Assembly (NCBI GenBank): GCA_029260235.1
Contig: JAJDDP010000177.1
Span: forward strand, 1 to 62,185
Origin: Phycisphaerae bacterium
GTDB lineage: Bacteria; Planctomycetota; Phycisphaerae; UBA1845
Length of the DNA: 62,185 nt
Direction: 5' to 3'
The first letter of the stretch is position 1; the number at the start of each line of letters is the position of its first letter. Made by a program: the position numbers and the translations under genes. This document shows, piece after piece, positions 1 to 8,635 of this stretch. The notes beneath the pieces are model-generated. The model had not been told where the DNA came from and did not search any database. It was given only the letters and a program-made list of their open reading frames with translations.

Positions 1-708
1 TGGGGACTGGTCAAGTCGCTCTGGGATCACCCGGGCAGGCGGGATTGGTTCGGCGGTGGCGCCGATTGGCCTGGGATTCATTCTATCTGTGTCGATCCGC
101 GCGATTCCAACCGGGTAGCCATCGGCGTTTCCTGTGGCGGCGTATGGATCACCGAAGATGCGGGCGATACTTGGAACTGCTGGGCAGACGGCATGCGGGC
201 AGAGTACATGCCGCCCGATCAGCAGAACAATCCAACGATTCAAGATCCGCACATCATCGTTCAATGCCCCGGGCAGCCCGACAACTATTGGGCACAGCAC
301 CATAACGGAATTTTCAAGACGACCGACAACTGTGCCTCGTGGCAGGAGATCAACGAAGCCGGCCCATCGACCTTCGGTTTCGCGGTGGCTGTTCATCCGG
401 AACAACCAGGAACAGCCTGGTTCATTCCTGCTATCAAGGACGAACATCGCATCCCCGTCGATGGAAAACTCGTGGTAACGCGTACCCGCGACGGCGGCGA
501 ATCGTTTGACATCCTCAGCAATGGTCTGCCAGAGCAAGAAGCCTACGATTTAGTCTTCCGCCACGCCCTAGCCATAGACAAGACCGGCAACCAACTGGTC
601 TTTGGCTCCACAACAGGAGGCCTATGGATCACCGAAGACCAAGGCGACCATTGGCAGTGCATCAGCGCTCACCTGCCGCCGGTTTTCTGCGTGCGGATTG
701 TCGAGTAG
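1..708 (+). CDS. BNR/YVTN-repeat (sialidase-like propeller) protein, 3' part
   Basis: The reading frame is open from the first base of the window, so this is the C-terminal 235 residues of a longer protein. It carries propeller-blade signatures: GGVWITEDAGDTW near residue 45 and GLWITEDQGDHW near the C-terminus, i.e. the Asp-box S-x-D-x-G-x-x-W pattern of BNR/sortilin-like beta-propellers, with a further FKTTDNCASW blade between. Proteins of this kind bind or act on surface glycans, but the Asp box alone gives no substrate, and annotation pipelines often call them exo-alpha-sialidase or glycosyl hydrolase without proof. It ends with CVRIVE and a TAG stop, with no C-terminal dockerin-like module or membrane anchor. 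The gene converges with the next one (23 bases between stops). Function beyond the fold is unknown. Confidence 0.8.
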   Translation, partial: WGLVKSLWDHPGRRDWFGGGADWPGIHSICVDPRDSNRVAIGVSCGGVWITEDAGDTWNCWADGMRAEYMPPDQQNNPTIQDPHIIVQCPGQPDNYWAQHHNGIFKTTDNCASWQEINEAGPSTFGFAVAVHPEQPGTAWFIPAIKDEHRIPVDGKLVVTRTRDGGESFDILSNGLPEQEAYDLVFRHALAIDKTGNQLVFGSTTGGLWITEDQGDHWQCISAHLPPVFCVRIVE

Positions 709-730
709 CTAGCGATGGGGCACTGGCAAG

Positions 731-1606
731 TCAGAATTGTTTTGCAAACCAGTTGGGGGTGAATTTCAAGTGGCTCGGAATTGGGCCATGCTTGGGCCGG
801 AAGCAAAACCCTACAGATTTGAACCTCGACATCCCTGTTTGGATGATGGCGTGCCCCGAAGGATCTAATCTGATCGAACGCACTCCATAAAAGCCGATCC
901 GGCGATTGACGGAAATCTCGACGTCGCTCGGTGTGGTTTGGGACAGAACCTGTTCGAATGCGGCCCTGCTCATCTCGAAACGGGATCGCAACGGCCAATC
1001 TGTAAGGCAAACAGACAGAAAAATGCCGAGACACACTGGCAACACGAACCATCGCCATCGACGCCGATTCTCGGGTAGGCGCAATCCGCGAGCAATGAGA
1101 TCTCGATGACTACGGATGTCCGAAATCCGCCCAGCAAAACGGAAGACGGCATACCCCAATAACATGACACCGATCACAAAAACGCCAATTGCCTCGAACC
1201 CCAGCCATTCCATCGCACCTCCTGGAAAGCTGTTCCCAAAGATGTAGATGCCAGCAAAGAACGGCGGGATAGCAACCTCAAACTTCGAAGGCGGCATGGC
1301 CCATTCGAGCGAGCCGCTTTCGGTACCCCTGACTCGAAAGGTGCGTGGATCCTTCTCGTCGAAGGGTTGGCCGCACTCGGGGCAGACCTGTCTGGTCAAA
1401 CCATGCAGTAGGTATCCGCAGGAGATACACTCCGGCCGACTATCAGGTTGATTTTCAGGAGCATCGTTCAAGTAGCACTCAGTCCAGTTCAAACGGCGCA
1501 ATACGCTGCCCAGCAGACCTTCACAAGATGATAGCCTCGGAGTATACAGGAGCATCTGTTCGGTGCGGTTAATTTCCGGGCAGGAACACACTTGAACTTT
1601 GTTCAA
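731..1606 (-). CDS. Zinc-ribbon membrane protein of unknown function
   Basis: This 291-residue protein has a short zinc ribbon (C60-x2-C63 ... C75-x2-C78, in the pattern CISCGYLLHGL ... CPECGQPF) followed by about three hydrophobic segments, around residues 110-130, 135-155 and 185-205. The CxxCGYxLxGL...CPECG ribbon joined to a few membrane helices is, from memory, a very common planctomycete architecture with no known function. The start at 1606 is the outermost ATG; starts at the internal ATG (residue 18) or later are equally possible because no strong ribosome binding site is visible. The gene is divergent from the acetoacetyl-CoA synthetase gene, with only 26 bases between the proposed starts, which would force the two promoters to overlap and hints that the true start lies further inside. 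Confidence 0.7.
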   Translation of the reverse strand: MNKVQVCSCPEINRTEQMLLYTPRLSSCEGLLGSVLRRLNWTECYLNDAPENQPDSRPECISCGYLLHGLTRQVCPECGQPFDEKDPRTFRVRGTESGSLEWAMPPSKFEVAIPPFFAGIYIFGNSFPGGAMEWLGFEAIGVFVIGVMLLGYAVFRFAGRISDIRSHRDLIARGLRLPENRRRWRWFVLPVCLGIFLSVCLTDWPLRSRFEMSRAAFEQVLSQTTPSDVEISVNRRIGFYGVRSIRLDPSGHAIIQTGMSRFKSVGFCFRPKHGPIPSHLKFTPNWFAKQF

Positions 1607-1632
1607 TCTGCCGCAATGGAAGGTCGTCCAAG

Positions 1633-3582
1633 ATGAGCAAGCCGCTGTGGAAGCCCTCGCCTGACCAGATCGAGCAATCCAACCTGCACGCCTTCATGCA
1701 GGCCGTCAACGACGCCCATGGCTTGTCCATCGGCGACTACGACGCGCTCTATGCTTGGTCGATCGAACATCCGGAATTTTTCTGGCCTGCGGTCTGGCGC
1801 TTCGGCGGTATGATTGCCAGCCGGAACTGGGATGCCGTATTGACCGATGGCGATAAGATGCCCGGGGCTACTTGGTTCGACGGAGCACGGCTCAACTTTG
1901 CCGAGAATCTACTTCGCCATCGCGGCGATCAACCCGCCCTCGTTTTCCAGGGCGAGAATGGTTCGCGGCGCTCCATCACTTATGGGGAGTTGTATGAGCG
2001 GACGGCTGCCCTTGCGGCTGCACTTCGCGAGGTGGGCGTTCAAGTCGGCGACCGCGTGGTTGGCTTTATGCCCAATTTGCCCGAAGCCGTCATCGCCATG
2101 TTGGCTGCAACCAGCCTCGGGGCGATTTGGTCGTCGTGTTCGCCAGATTTCGGCATCAACGGGGTGATGGATCGGTTTGGCCAAATCGAACCGAAAGCGC
2201 TCTTCACCGCTGACGGCTACTTCTACAACGGCAAGACAATCGATTCTCTCAAACGGGCCGCCGCAATCGCCGAGCAGATCTCCAGCATCAAGAAGGTAGT
2301 GGTAGTGCCTTACGCTGCCGAGAAACCTGACCTCGCTAATTTCAGCCAGGCGGTACTGTTCGACGACTTCGCAGCCGGCAATCCTGGCGAGATGCATTTC
2401 GAGCAGCTCCCCTTCGATCATCCGCTCTACATCATGTACTCCTCGGGCACCACCGGTGTGCCCAAGTGCATCGTGCACGGGGCTGGCGGAACGCTCATTC
2501 AGCACCTCAAGGAGCTGATGCTCCACACCGACTTGAAGCGCAGCGATCGGATTTTCTACTTCACCACCTGCGGTTGGATGATGTGGAACTGGTTGGTTAG
2601 CAGCCTAGCTACCGGGGCAACCGTCTTGCTCTACGACGGTTCTCCGTTCTATCCCGATGGTAATGTGCTCTTCGATCTGGCCCAACAAGAGGGGATGACT
2701 GTATTTGGCACTAGCGCCAAGTACATTGCCGCGGTGGAGAAGGCTGAGCTTGCCCCGCGAGAAACGCACGATCTTTCGGCGTTGCGGGCTATGCTCTCGA
2801 CCGGGTCGCCACTGGCTCCAGAGAGCTTCGAGTTTGTCTATGAGGACATCAAGACTGACATCGTGCTTTCCTCCATCTCGGGCGGAACAGATATCATTTC
2901 GTGTTTTGCCTTGGGCTGTCCGATTCGTCCGGTCTACGCCGGCGAGTTGCAGGCCCTTGGGTTGGGCATGCGCGTCGAGGTGTTCGACGACGAGGGCAAA
3001 TCGGTTCGGGGGCAAAAGGGTGAATTGGTTTGTACCGCGCCGTTCCCCTCCATGCCGGTGAGCTTTTGGAATGACCCTGACGGCAAGAAATATCACGATG
3101 CCTACTTCGACGTGTACCCAAACATTTGGCGGCACGGCGATTATGTCGAGCGCACTGTGCACGACGGCATGGTCATTCAAGGGCGATCCGACGCAGTCTT
3201 GAACCCCGGCGGCGTCCGCATCGGGACAGCCGAAATCTATCGGCAGGTCGAAGCTCTCCCAGAAATCGTCGAAGCGTTGGTCGTTGGCCAAGACTGGGAC
3301 AACGATGTCCGGGTGATCCTCTTCGTTCGCCTCATCCCCGGCGTTGATCTCGACGAGAGCATGGCCGACCGGATCAAGAAGCACATTCGCCAAAACACCA
3401 CCCCCCGCCACGTTCCTGAGAAGGTCATTCAGGTGGCTGACATTCCACGGACCATCAGTGGCAAGATCGTCGAGTTGGCTGTTAGAAACGTGATCCACAA
3501 TAGGCCTATCAAAAATGCCGACGCTCTAGCCAACCCCCAAGCACTGGAACTCTTCAGAGATCTACCCGAGCTTCGATCATAG
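1633..3582 (+). CDS. aacS: Acetoacetyl-CoA synthetase (acetoacetate--CoA ligase)
   Basis: Members of this family activate acetoacetate with ATP and CoA to acetoacetyl-CoA in the cytoplasm, feeding ketone bodies or polyhydroxybutyrate breakdown products into central metabolism. The 649-residue length is typical. The N-terminal cap (WKPSPDQIEQSNLHAFM, then ARLNFAENLL near residue 90) is diagnostic for AACS rather than acetyl-CoA synthetase. The AMP-binding P-loop-like motif YSSGTTGVPKCIVHG lies near residues 268-283, and the hinge region GGVRIGTAEIYRQ near 525. The adenylating lysine is in ISGKIVELAVRN near 610. The ATG at 1633 is preceded by GGAAGG. The gene stands alone; an inverted repeat about 100 bases downstream may end the transcript. 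Confidence 0.93.
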   Translation: MSKPLWKPSPDQIEQSNLHAFMQAVNDAHGLSIGDYDALYAWSIEHPEFFWPAVWRFGGMIASRNWDAVLTDGDKMPGATWFDGARLNFAENLLRHRGDQPALVFQGENGSRRSITYGELYERTAALAAALREVGVQVGDRVVGFMPNLPEAVIAMLAATSLGAIWSSCSPDFGINGVMDRFGQIEPKALFTADGYFYNGKTIDSLKRAAAIAEQISSIKKVVVVPYAAEKPDLANFSQAVLFDDFAAGNPGEMHFEQLPFDHPLYIMYSSGTTGVPKCIVHGAGGTLIQHLKELMLHTDLKRSDRIFYFTTCGWMMWNWLVSSLATGATVLLYDGSPFYPDGNVLFDLAQQEGMTVFGTSAKYIAAVEKAELAPRETHDLSALRAMLSTGSPLAPESFEFVYEDIKTDIVLSSISGGTDIISCFALGCPIRPVYAGELQALGLGMRVEVFDDEGKSVRGQKGELVCTAPFPSMPVSFWNDPDGKKYHDAYFDVYPNIWRHGDYVERTVHDGMVIQGRSDAVLNPGGVRIGTAEIYRQVEALPEIVEALVVGQDWDNDVRVILFVRLIPGVDLDESMADRIKKHIRQNTTPRHVPEKVIQVADIPRTISGKIVELAVRNVIHNRPIKNADALANPQALELFRDLPELRS

Positions 3583-4069
3583 GTTTCTGATGCAACGGCG
3601 ACGAGGCCGGCTACCCGTGCCACACGGGGCAATCTCCAGCCGTGGGCTCAAATGGTCGCTGTGAGGCTTCGAGCGTATCCGGCAGGCGACCAGTTGCTCG
3701 CCTGCCGAAGTCGTCAGGCAAGGCCGGTGCGGAGCCCCTTTCGAAGGTGTCCTCGACGTCCTGCCGAATTGGCCTGCTGACCGCATTCCAGCAGCACTAC
3801 GGAGCTTTCTGGGGAGCGATAAGCGCAGTCCCGCCCATCGAGACTCGTAACCTCAGGCGGAGGGGTGTGGGCCTGCCTTGGGCATTTTTCCTGCTTTGCA
3901 GGGAATATGCCGAGCGGGTATCCTGTTCCCTCTGTTGCAAGTGCCCGGCGGGCCAATGAAGCCGGGCAGGGGCCATCCCTGGGTTTTCAACCGAACGATT
4001 TCTCGGCTGCATCGTGCAGCGAGAGCACAAACAGTTCGTGTTTTCCAAACTACGTTGGAGGAATTTGTC
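3583..4069. other. Gene-free stretch upstream of the cysteine-repeat protein gene
   Basis: No convincing coding region is present. It holds a perfect 9-bp inverted repeat at 3681-3706 (listed separately) and, nearer the downstream gene, an AT-richer patch (a run of T near 3886) that could contain its promoter. The ribosome binding site GGAGG lies at about 4057-4061, just before the ATG at 4070. An in-frame extension upstream of that ATG exists, but it has no Shine-Dalgarno sequence and would bury the signal peptide, so I treat it as untranslated. Confidence 0.5.
3681..3706. terminator. Inverted repeat, possible factor-dependent terminator
   Basis: Perfect 9-bp arms GGCAGGCGA and TCGCCTGCC are separated by 8 bases, about 100 bases after the acetoacetyl-CoA synthetase stop. 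There is no T-run, so intrinsic termination is doubtful. It may be a transcript-end stabiliser or a chance palindrome. Confidence 0.35.
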
Positions 4070-4660
4070 ATGTTGCGCAATTTGATGATGTTGGCGTGTG
4101 TCGCAGGTCTAGTTGTCGTCGCTTCCCCGGCCTTGGCTGGCGACTGTGCAGGTTGTACGAAAGTGTCTGATTCAGGCGACGGTTTCTGCTGCGGCAAAGG
4201 CTTGGCTTTTGGTGTCAATCTGACCTCGCAGAATCTGTACAAGGCATTGGTAGGCGAAAAAGTTGACGCTGCCAAAATCGAATGCAAGGGCTGCAAGAAG
4301 GCGGCCGGCGAGGGTGGCTCCTGTTGTGGCAAGTCATTCGCCCACGGCAATGCCTACAAGTCCCCGGTCGCATTCAAGTTGGCCAAGGGTGAAGCCTACA
4401 CCGCCAAGAAGGCTGAGCATTGCAGCAATTGCAAGAAAGCATTCGGCGATGACGGCTTCTGCTCCGGTTGCAACGCCGGGTTTGTTGCAGGCCGCATCTT
4501 TAAGGACAAGGAAAGCTATGACGCCGCCCTGGGCGCCCACAAGGTTCTAGCCAAGGCAGCCGCGTCCAAGTGCGAAGCATGTGCAGTCGCCATGGTCACC
4601 GATGGCACGTGTGATCACTGCAAGGTCAGCTTCAAAGACGGCAAAAAGATCAAGAGCTAA
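4070..4660 (+). CDS. Exported protein with four tandem cysteine repeats
   Basis: The 196-residue product begins with a clear signal peptide (MLRNLMMLACVAGLVVVASPALA, predicted cut after ALA). The mature part contains sixteen cysteines arranged in four similar units: CAGC...FCCGKG, CKGC...SCCGKS, CSNC...FCSGC and CEAC...TCDHC, each roughly 40 residues apart and lysine-rich between. Units 3 and 4 have the paired CxxC...CxxC layout of a zinc ribbon or knuckle; units 1 and 2 have CC in place of the second CxxC. The ATG is chosen because GGAGG sits 8 bases upstream and the signal peptide starts there. A strong hairpin follows the stop. I do not recognise the family. Periplasmic metal binding (zinc, copper or iron-sulphur) or a disulphide-rich scaffold are inferences from the cysteine pattern only. 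Confidence 0.8.
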   Translation: MLRNLMMLACVAGLVVVASPALAGDCAGCTKVSDSGDGFCCGKGLAFGVNLTSQNLYKALVGEKVDAAKIECKGCKKAAGEGGSCCGKSFAHGNAYKSPVAFKLAKGEAYTAKKAEHCSNCKKAFGDDGFCSGCNAGFVAGRIFKDKESYDAALGAHKVLAKAAASKCEACAVAMVTDGTCDHCKVSFKDGKKIKS

Positions 4661-4974
4661 CCACCGACCCTAGATAAACTGATAGGCTTCCTGCCCGCTA
4701 CGGTGCCCTGCAATACGCAGCGGCGCTTTCAGGCAGGAGGCCTATCTCTTGCGCCAAGCCCACGCCACGAGTTCTCAAATCTGAAGATTGTTGTCTGCGC
4801 GCTGCCAAAAATGGGAACGCTACGTGCATGACGTACTCGACCATCATTGTTCTTCAGTAAACCAGCCCGAACCTCCCCCACTGTGGGTGGTTGGCACAGC
4901 CCTTGCCCGATTGTTGCCGTTGGCGGCGGCCCGCCTGGCACACCCTGCGAATCAACTATTGAGAGGAAGGCACC
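4661..4974. other. Intergenic stretch before the six-haem cytochrome gene
   Basis: About 310 bases with no convincing gene. Its first 85 bases are the hairpin listed at 4681-4746. The rest presumably carries the promoter of the cytochrome gene; the ribosome binding site GAGAGGAAGG ends a few bases before the ATG at 4975. I see no recognisable operator. Confidence 0.5.
4681..4746 (+). terminator. Long hairpin after the cysteine-repeat protein gene
   Basis: The arms GATAGGCTTCCTGCC (4681-4695) and GGCAGGAGGCCTATC (4732-4746) pair over 15 positions with a single G-T or A-C type mismatch, around a GC-rich loop of about 36 bases that can itself fold. It starts 20 bases after the stop codon and is followed by TCTT, so it probably ends or protects the transcript. 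Confidence 0.6.
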
Positions 4975-7527
4975 ATGTCGAGCGGCGAACTATCACCTGA
5001 GCGGTCTGGGAGTTTACTGAGGCTGACTGTCATCATCTTGGCATGCAGTTTTGGCTCAGCGGCAACACTTCAGGCACGGCAAAACATTCGCAGTGCGTTC
5101 TTCGACGTTTACCCCGGGGCAGTGGGTACTGCTATCGAGACCGTCCCCAGCCATGTAGCCCATTGCGGTGTCTGCCACTACGATTTTGCTGGCGGCGGGC
5201 CTCGCAATCTCTACGGTGCTCGGTTGGAATTGGCCCTGCCGAATTTTGCCAGCAACCCAAATGGTCGTCGCCAAGCGGTCGAATCGATCCAGGATGAAGA
5301 TTCCGACCTTGATGGCTTTAGTACGCTGATCGAAGTCACCGACCTGATGACCTACATCAACACGCCGACATTCCCCGGATTGACGCCAGCCAATGTCGGT
5401 AGCGCCGTCAACGTGGACCTAGCTGATATTCAAGGCAATCTGGTCCCCAGCACGGGCGGCGACACCACGCCTCCTGTTGTGACTCTTCTGCTGCCCAACG
5501 GCGGCGAGACGTTTGTAGCCAACTTCGGCACAACCGTTCAATGGACGGCCGGCGACGCCAGCGGAATAGCGGCCATCGACCTTCACCTATCTGATGACGA
5601 CGGAGCTACTTTTCGAACGATTGCCCAGGGCTTGGCCAACACCGGCAGCTTCACTTGGTATGTAGCCAATCGACCAACTACGCAGGCGCGATTCCGCGTG
5701 GTTGCGACCGACAACGCGTTCAATCAGGCACAAGACGACAGCGATGCCGCCTACACGGTTGAATCACCGCCGGGTGGACTTGCCCCGACGACCCTTCGAG
5801 ACTTCGACATGCCTGGCAGTCAACCGTTCGAGGCGGGGATTTTGAATCCACCAGAAGCCTGCTCCGTCTGCCACGGCGGATACGACGAAGCCGTCGAACC
5901 GTATTTCAACTGGGAGGGCAGCATGATGGCCCAGGCATCGCTTGACCCCATCTTCCTGGCCAACATGGTCATCGCCAACCAGGATGCTCCGGACTCCGGT
6001 GACATCTGCCTGCGATGCCATTTCCCCCGCGGTTGGTTGCAAGGACGATCAGTGCCCACCGATGGGAGTCAGATGCTCAGCACAGACAAGAGTGGCGTGT
6101 CCTGCGATTTCTGCCACCGCTTGGTCGATCCTTTCTATGACCCGGCCCAAAACCCGGTTGAGGACGCTGCAATTCTGGCTGTCTTAAGTTTTCCCGCCAG
6201 CGCTTTTGGCAATGGTACAGCCACCATCGACCCCACCGGTGCCAGGCGAGGCCCCTTTGTCGATGCAGCCACGGGCCATCCGATTCTTGTTTCGCCATTT
6301 CATCGCGAAGCGGCGCTATGTGGAACATGCCACGATGTGAGTAACCCAGCCTTCGAGAAAGACGCAGAAGGAGACTACGTTCCCAACGAATTCGATGCAC
6401 CGGCTACGGATTTCTCACCGAATGTCATTGCGCCCGTCGAGCGCACCTACAGCGAGTGGTTCAACAGCGAATACAATACGCCCGGAGGCGTCTTTGCTCC
6501 GCAGTTCGGAGGCAACAAGGACTTTGTTGCTACCTGCCAAGATTGCCACATGCGCGACGTGACCGGTCAGGGCTGCAACTTTGGAACGCCGCCGATCAGA
6601 GACGATTTGCCGCTGCACGACATCACCGGCGGAAGCACATGGTTAGCGGGTCTGATGAGCACACTGTTTCCGGGCCAGGTCAATGATACTGCCATGCAGG
6701 CCGGCATTGTTCGGGCCAGGTACATGCTGCAAAACGCGGCAGGTCTTGCCGGGGAGCAGGAAGGCCGAGATCTCAAAATCACCGTCACCAACGAGACGGG
6801 CCACAAGCTGCCTACCGGCTATCCGGAAGGGAGGCGGGTCTGGATCAACGTGAAGTTCTATGACCCGGGCATGACCTTGGTCGGCGAGTCCGGTTCATAC
6901 GATGCCGGGACCGGCGTGCTGAGCCACGACGCCGAAGTCAAAATCTACGAAATCGAGCCCGGCCTCGACGAGGTCACAGCGCCTCTGGTAGGCGTAAGTC
7001 CTGGCGCATCGTTCCACTTCGCCCTGAACAACGCGGTCTTCAAGGACAATCGCATTCCGCCACGCGGCTTTACCAACGCAGCCTTCGCAGTCTTCGGTGG
7101 TTCACCCGTCGCCTACAGCTACCCCGACGGTCAGTATTGGGACGACACACTCTACAGCATCCCCGGCCAGGCCACTTCCGCAGACGTGACGCTCTACTAT
7201 CAGAGCACCAGCAAGGAATTCATCGAGTTCCTTCGGGACGAAAACACAACCGACAGCCAAGGACAGGATTTGTACGATCTGTGGAACAACAACGGCAAGT
7301 GCCCACCGGAAGTCATGGTCCAGTTGCAAGTCCCTCTGGTCCCGCTTGCGCCGGGCGATCATGACGGTGACGGCGACATCGACTTGGCTGACTACGCCAG
7401 CTTCCCCGCATGCTTGACCGGCCCAGAAGGAGGCAACTTGAGTGGCTGCGATCCGTTCGACTTCGATGTTGACACTGATATTGATCTAGCGGACTACGCT
7501 GGTTACCAACTGGTTTTTCCCGAGTAG
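4975..7527 (+). CDS. Secreted six-haem c-type cytochrome with Ig-like domain and dockerin-like tail
   Basis: This 850-residue protein has an N-terminal hydrophobic export signal (residues 12-34) and six CxxCH haem-attachment motifs starting near residues 64, 296, 345, 377, 449 and 521. Between haems 1 and 2 lies an Ig-like segment (PNGGETFVANFGTTVQW onward, about residues 175-260). The C-terminus (about 795-850) has two calcium-loop-like repeats, GDGDIDLADYASF and DTDIDLADYAGY, of the dockerin-like type shared with other proteins in this window. It is presumably an extracytoplasmic electron-transfer protein; the haem spacing does not match a known reductase I can name. The ATG at 4975 follows GAGAGGAAGG. 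The gene is monocistronic. The mix of haem domain, Ig fold and dockerin-like tail suggests a protein displayed on the surface or in an extracellular assembly. Confidence 0.85.
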   Translation: MSSGELSPERSGSLLRLTVIILACSFGSAATLQARQNIRSAFFDVYPGAVGTAIETVPSHVAHCGVCHYDFAGGGPRNLYGARLELALPNFASNPNGRRQAVESIQDEDSDLDGFSTLIEVTDLMTYINTPTFPGLTPANVGSAVNVDLADIQGNLVPSTGGDTTPPVVTLLLPNGGETFVANFGTTVQWTAGDASGIAAIDLHLSDDDGATFRTIAQGLANTGSFTWYVANRPTTQARFRVVATDNAFNQAQDDSDAAYTVESPPGGLAPTTLRDFDMPGSQPFEAGILNPPEACSVCHGGYDEAVEPYFNWEGSMMAQASLDPIFLANMVIANQDAPDSGDICLRCHFPRGWLQGRSVPTDGSQMLSTDKSGVSCDFCHRLVDPFYDPAQNPVEDAAILAVLSFPASAFGNGTATIDPTGARRGPFVDAATGHPILVSPFHREAALCGTCHDVSNPAFEKDAEGDYVPNEFDAPATDFSPNVIAPVERTYSEWFNSEYNTPGGVFAPQFGGNKDFVATCQDCHMRDVTGQGCNFGTPPIRDDLPLHDITGGSTWLAGLMSTLFPGQVNDTAMQAGIVRARYMLQNAAGLAGEQEGRDLKITVTNETGHKLPTGYPEGRRVWINVKFYDPGMTLVGESGSYDAGTGVLSHDAEVKIYEIEPGLDEVTAPLVGVSPGASFHFALNNAVFKDNRIPPRGFTNAAFAVFGGSPVAYSYPDGQYWDDTLYSIPGQATSADVTLYYQSTSKEFIEFLRDENTTDSQGQDLYDLWNNNGKCPPEVMVQLQVPLVPLAPGDHDGDGDIDLADYASFPACLTGPEGGNLSGCDPFDFDVDTDIDLADYAGYQLVFPE

Positions 7528-7749
7528 GGCAAAGAACAACTGCCCGCCAGTGCCCACTGCACCTAGACGTTTTGTCTTGAGACACGGGGGACTCAGAGAC
7601 CCAAGAGTCGTGCGACAGGAGCGTTCAAGCGAGACCAGTGGACTCTAGCCTGCCTCGGTGACCTCTGGTGCGAGAATCGTTGTCGTTGTTCTGGGCAAAG
7701 TCCATCGCGGCGGGGTTGGTCCCGAAACTCTAGGCGTCGCCCTTCTCGG

Positions 7750-7785
7750 CCACTTGGTGTTCTGGACAATGGCAGCACCAAGTGG
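7750..7785. other. Perfect 10-bp inverted repeat
   Basis: Arms CCACTTGGTG (7750-7759) and CACCAAGTGG (7776-7785) around a 16-base loop. It lies in the gene-free region and could be a stem of a structured RNA or a protein-binding palindrome. Confidence 0.5.
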
Positions 7786-8053
7786 TTGCAGACTGGCCGT
7801 GCTATGTCGAGGCCTTGATTGAACCATGGGGAGTGGTTTGTTGATTCAGTGTCGGGGGCGAGGATGGCCGCCGGCTCGTGCGATGTTCTTGCGGGTTTCT
7901 TCTGGTTGTAGTTGTACTGTTGCGCCGACTGGGCCTCTGAGGGGATGGCGGACATGGCGTGACAGAGGCATTGCTTCTCGGGGTTCTGACCCACAACTAG
8001 GGCGGATTGCCCCAACATCCTAGCTGAGAAATCGTTCTGCGTTCCGTCTTATC

Positions 8054-8071
8054 GGCCGTCGGATAACGGCC
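8054..8071. other. Small perfect hairpin
   Basis: GGCCGT (8054-8059) pairs with ACGGCC (8066-8071) around the six-base loop CGGATA. It sits 25 bases before the larger hairpin at 8097 and may belong to the same folded RNA. Confidence 0.4.
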
Positions 8072-8096
8072 TGTGGTGATGTTGTGCTCACGCGCC

Positions 8097-8153
8097 GGCG
8101 GGGTCTGGTGACGTCACGCATGCGAGTCGCGTGGCTTTGCACTGGACCCCGCC
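8097..8153. other. Long hairpin: 14-bp stem with nested 5-bp stem
   Basis: GGCGGGGTCTGGTG (8097-8110) pairs with CACTGGACCCCGCC (8140-8153) over all 14 positions if two G-U wobbles are allowed. Inside the loop CACGC (8115-8119) pairs with GCGTG (8129-8133). No T-run follows on either strand. The two wobble pairs fit folding as RNA (plus-strand transcript) better than a DNA palindrome. Confidence 0.5.
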
Positions 8154-8635
8154 ATACTTTACGCCGCTATCGCGTCTGGATAATTCGGTATGTATAACGC
8201 CAGATTCTCCATTCGAACCAGATCCAGAATGACCTCACTCGAAGGAAACGCCGAAACCCATCATCCACGACGCATCAAATCCATGTTGCCCACAGTCAAC
8301 GGCCGCCTAACTTTCGGCGCATGCAATGGTTATGCCTTAGTTGCACCGGGTGAAGTAGGTTGTGTGTTGAATCGGATCAACGATCCTCACAATCCGCCGA
8401 TCTTCGCGCTCGCTGCCGTCGAGGTGAAGTTGTGCTTGAGGCTCCTAGGAGCGTCATTTTGGGACTTTGCCCGCGGGCGAGGGCGTGTCGGGATTTGGCA
8501 TGGGGGTTGCCCAACCATCTCGTGTAGAGGACAGAAACTCACTTAGGCAAGACTTCAGCGGGCCGCAGTGCCTGGAACGAGAGGCCGGCGTTGCTCATCA
8601 CGGAAGCGCGCCGCAGACAGAGGGGTTTGGGAAGC

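Larger units (their letters stand above)
7528..8635. other. 1.1 kb gene-free region rich in hairpins
   Basis: No frame here has protein-like sequence, a plausible start with ribosome binding site, or recognisable homology. Just after the cytochrome stop there is a small GGGCA...TGCCC hairpin. Between about 7741 and 8160 there are three strong inverted repeats (7750-7785, 8054-8071, 8097-8153), denser than elsewhere in the window. I looked for the conserved cores of RNase P RNA, tmRNA, SRP RNA and tRNA and found none. The segment 8160-8635 shows nothing I can name and leads into the coiled-coil gene. Confidence 0.5.

Noticed and set aside
2605-3498. A 297-residue open frame on the minus strand inside the acetoacetyl-CoA synthetase gene
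   Set aside because: It lies wholly opposite a well-supported gene, has no ribosome binding site and no domain; long antisense frames are common at this base composition.
7593-8018. A 141-residue minus-strand frame in the gene-free region
   Set aside because: Composition is not protein-like (Arg/Ser/Gln-rich without hydrophobic core), there is no ribosome binding site, and it overlaps the hairpins at 7750.
8205-8230. Possible tRNA T-arm (TTCGAA context, minus strand)
   Set aside because: Two of five T-stem pairs fail, and no acceptor stem or anticodon arm can be drawn around it.
8190-8546. A 118-residue plus-strand frame before the coiled-coil gene
   Set aside because: No ribosome binding site and no homology I can recognise; likely chance in a GC-moderate spacer.
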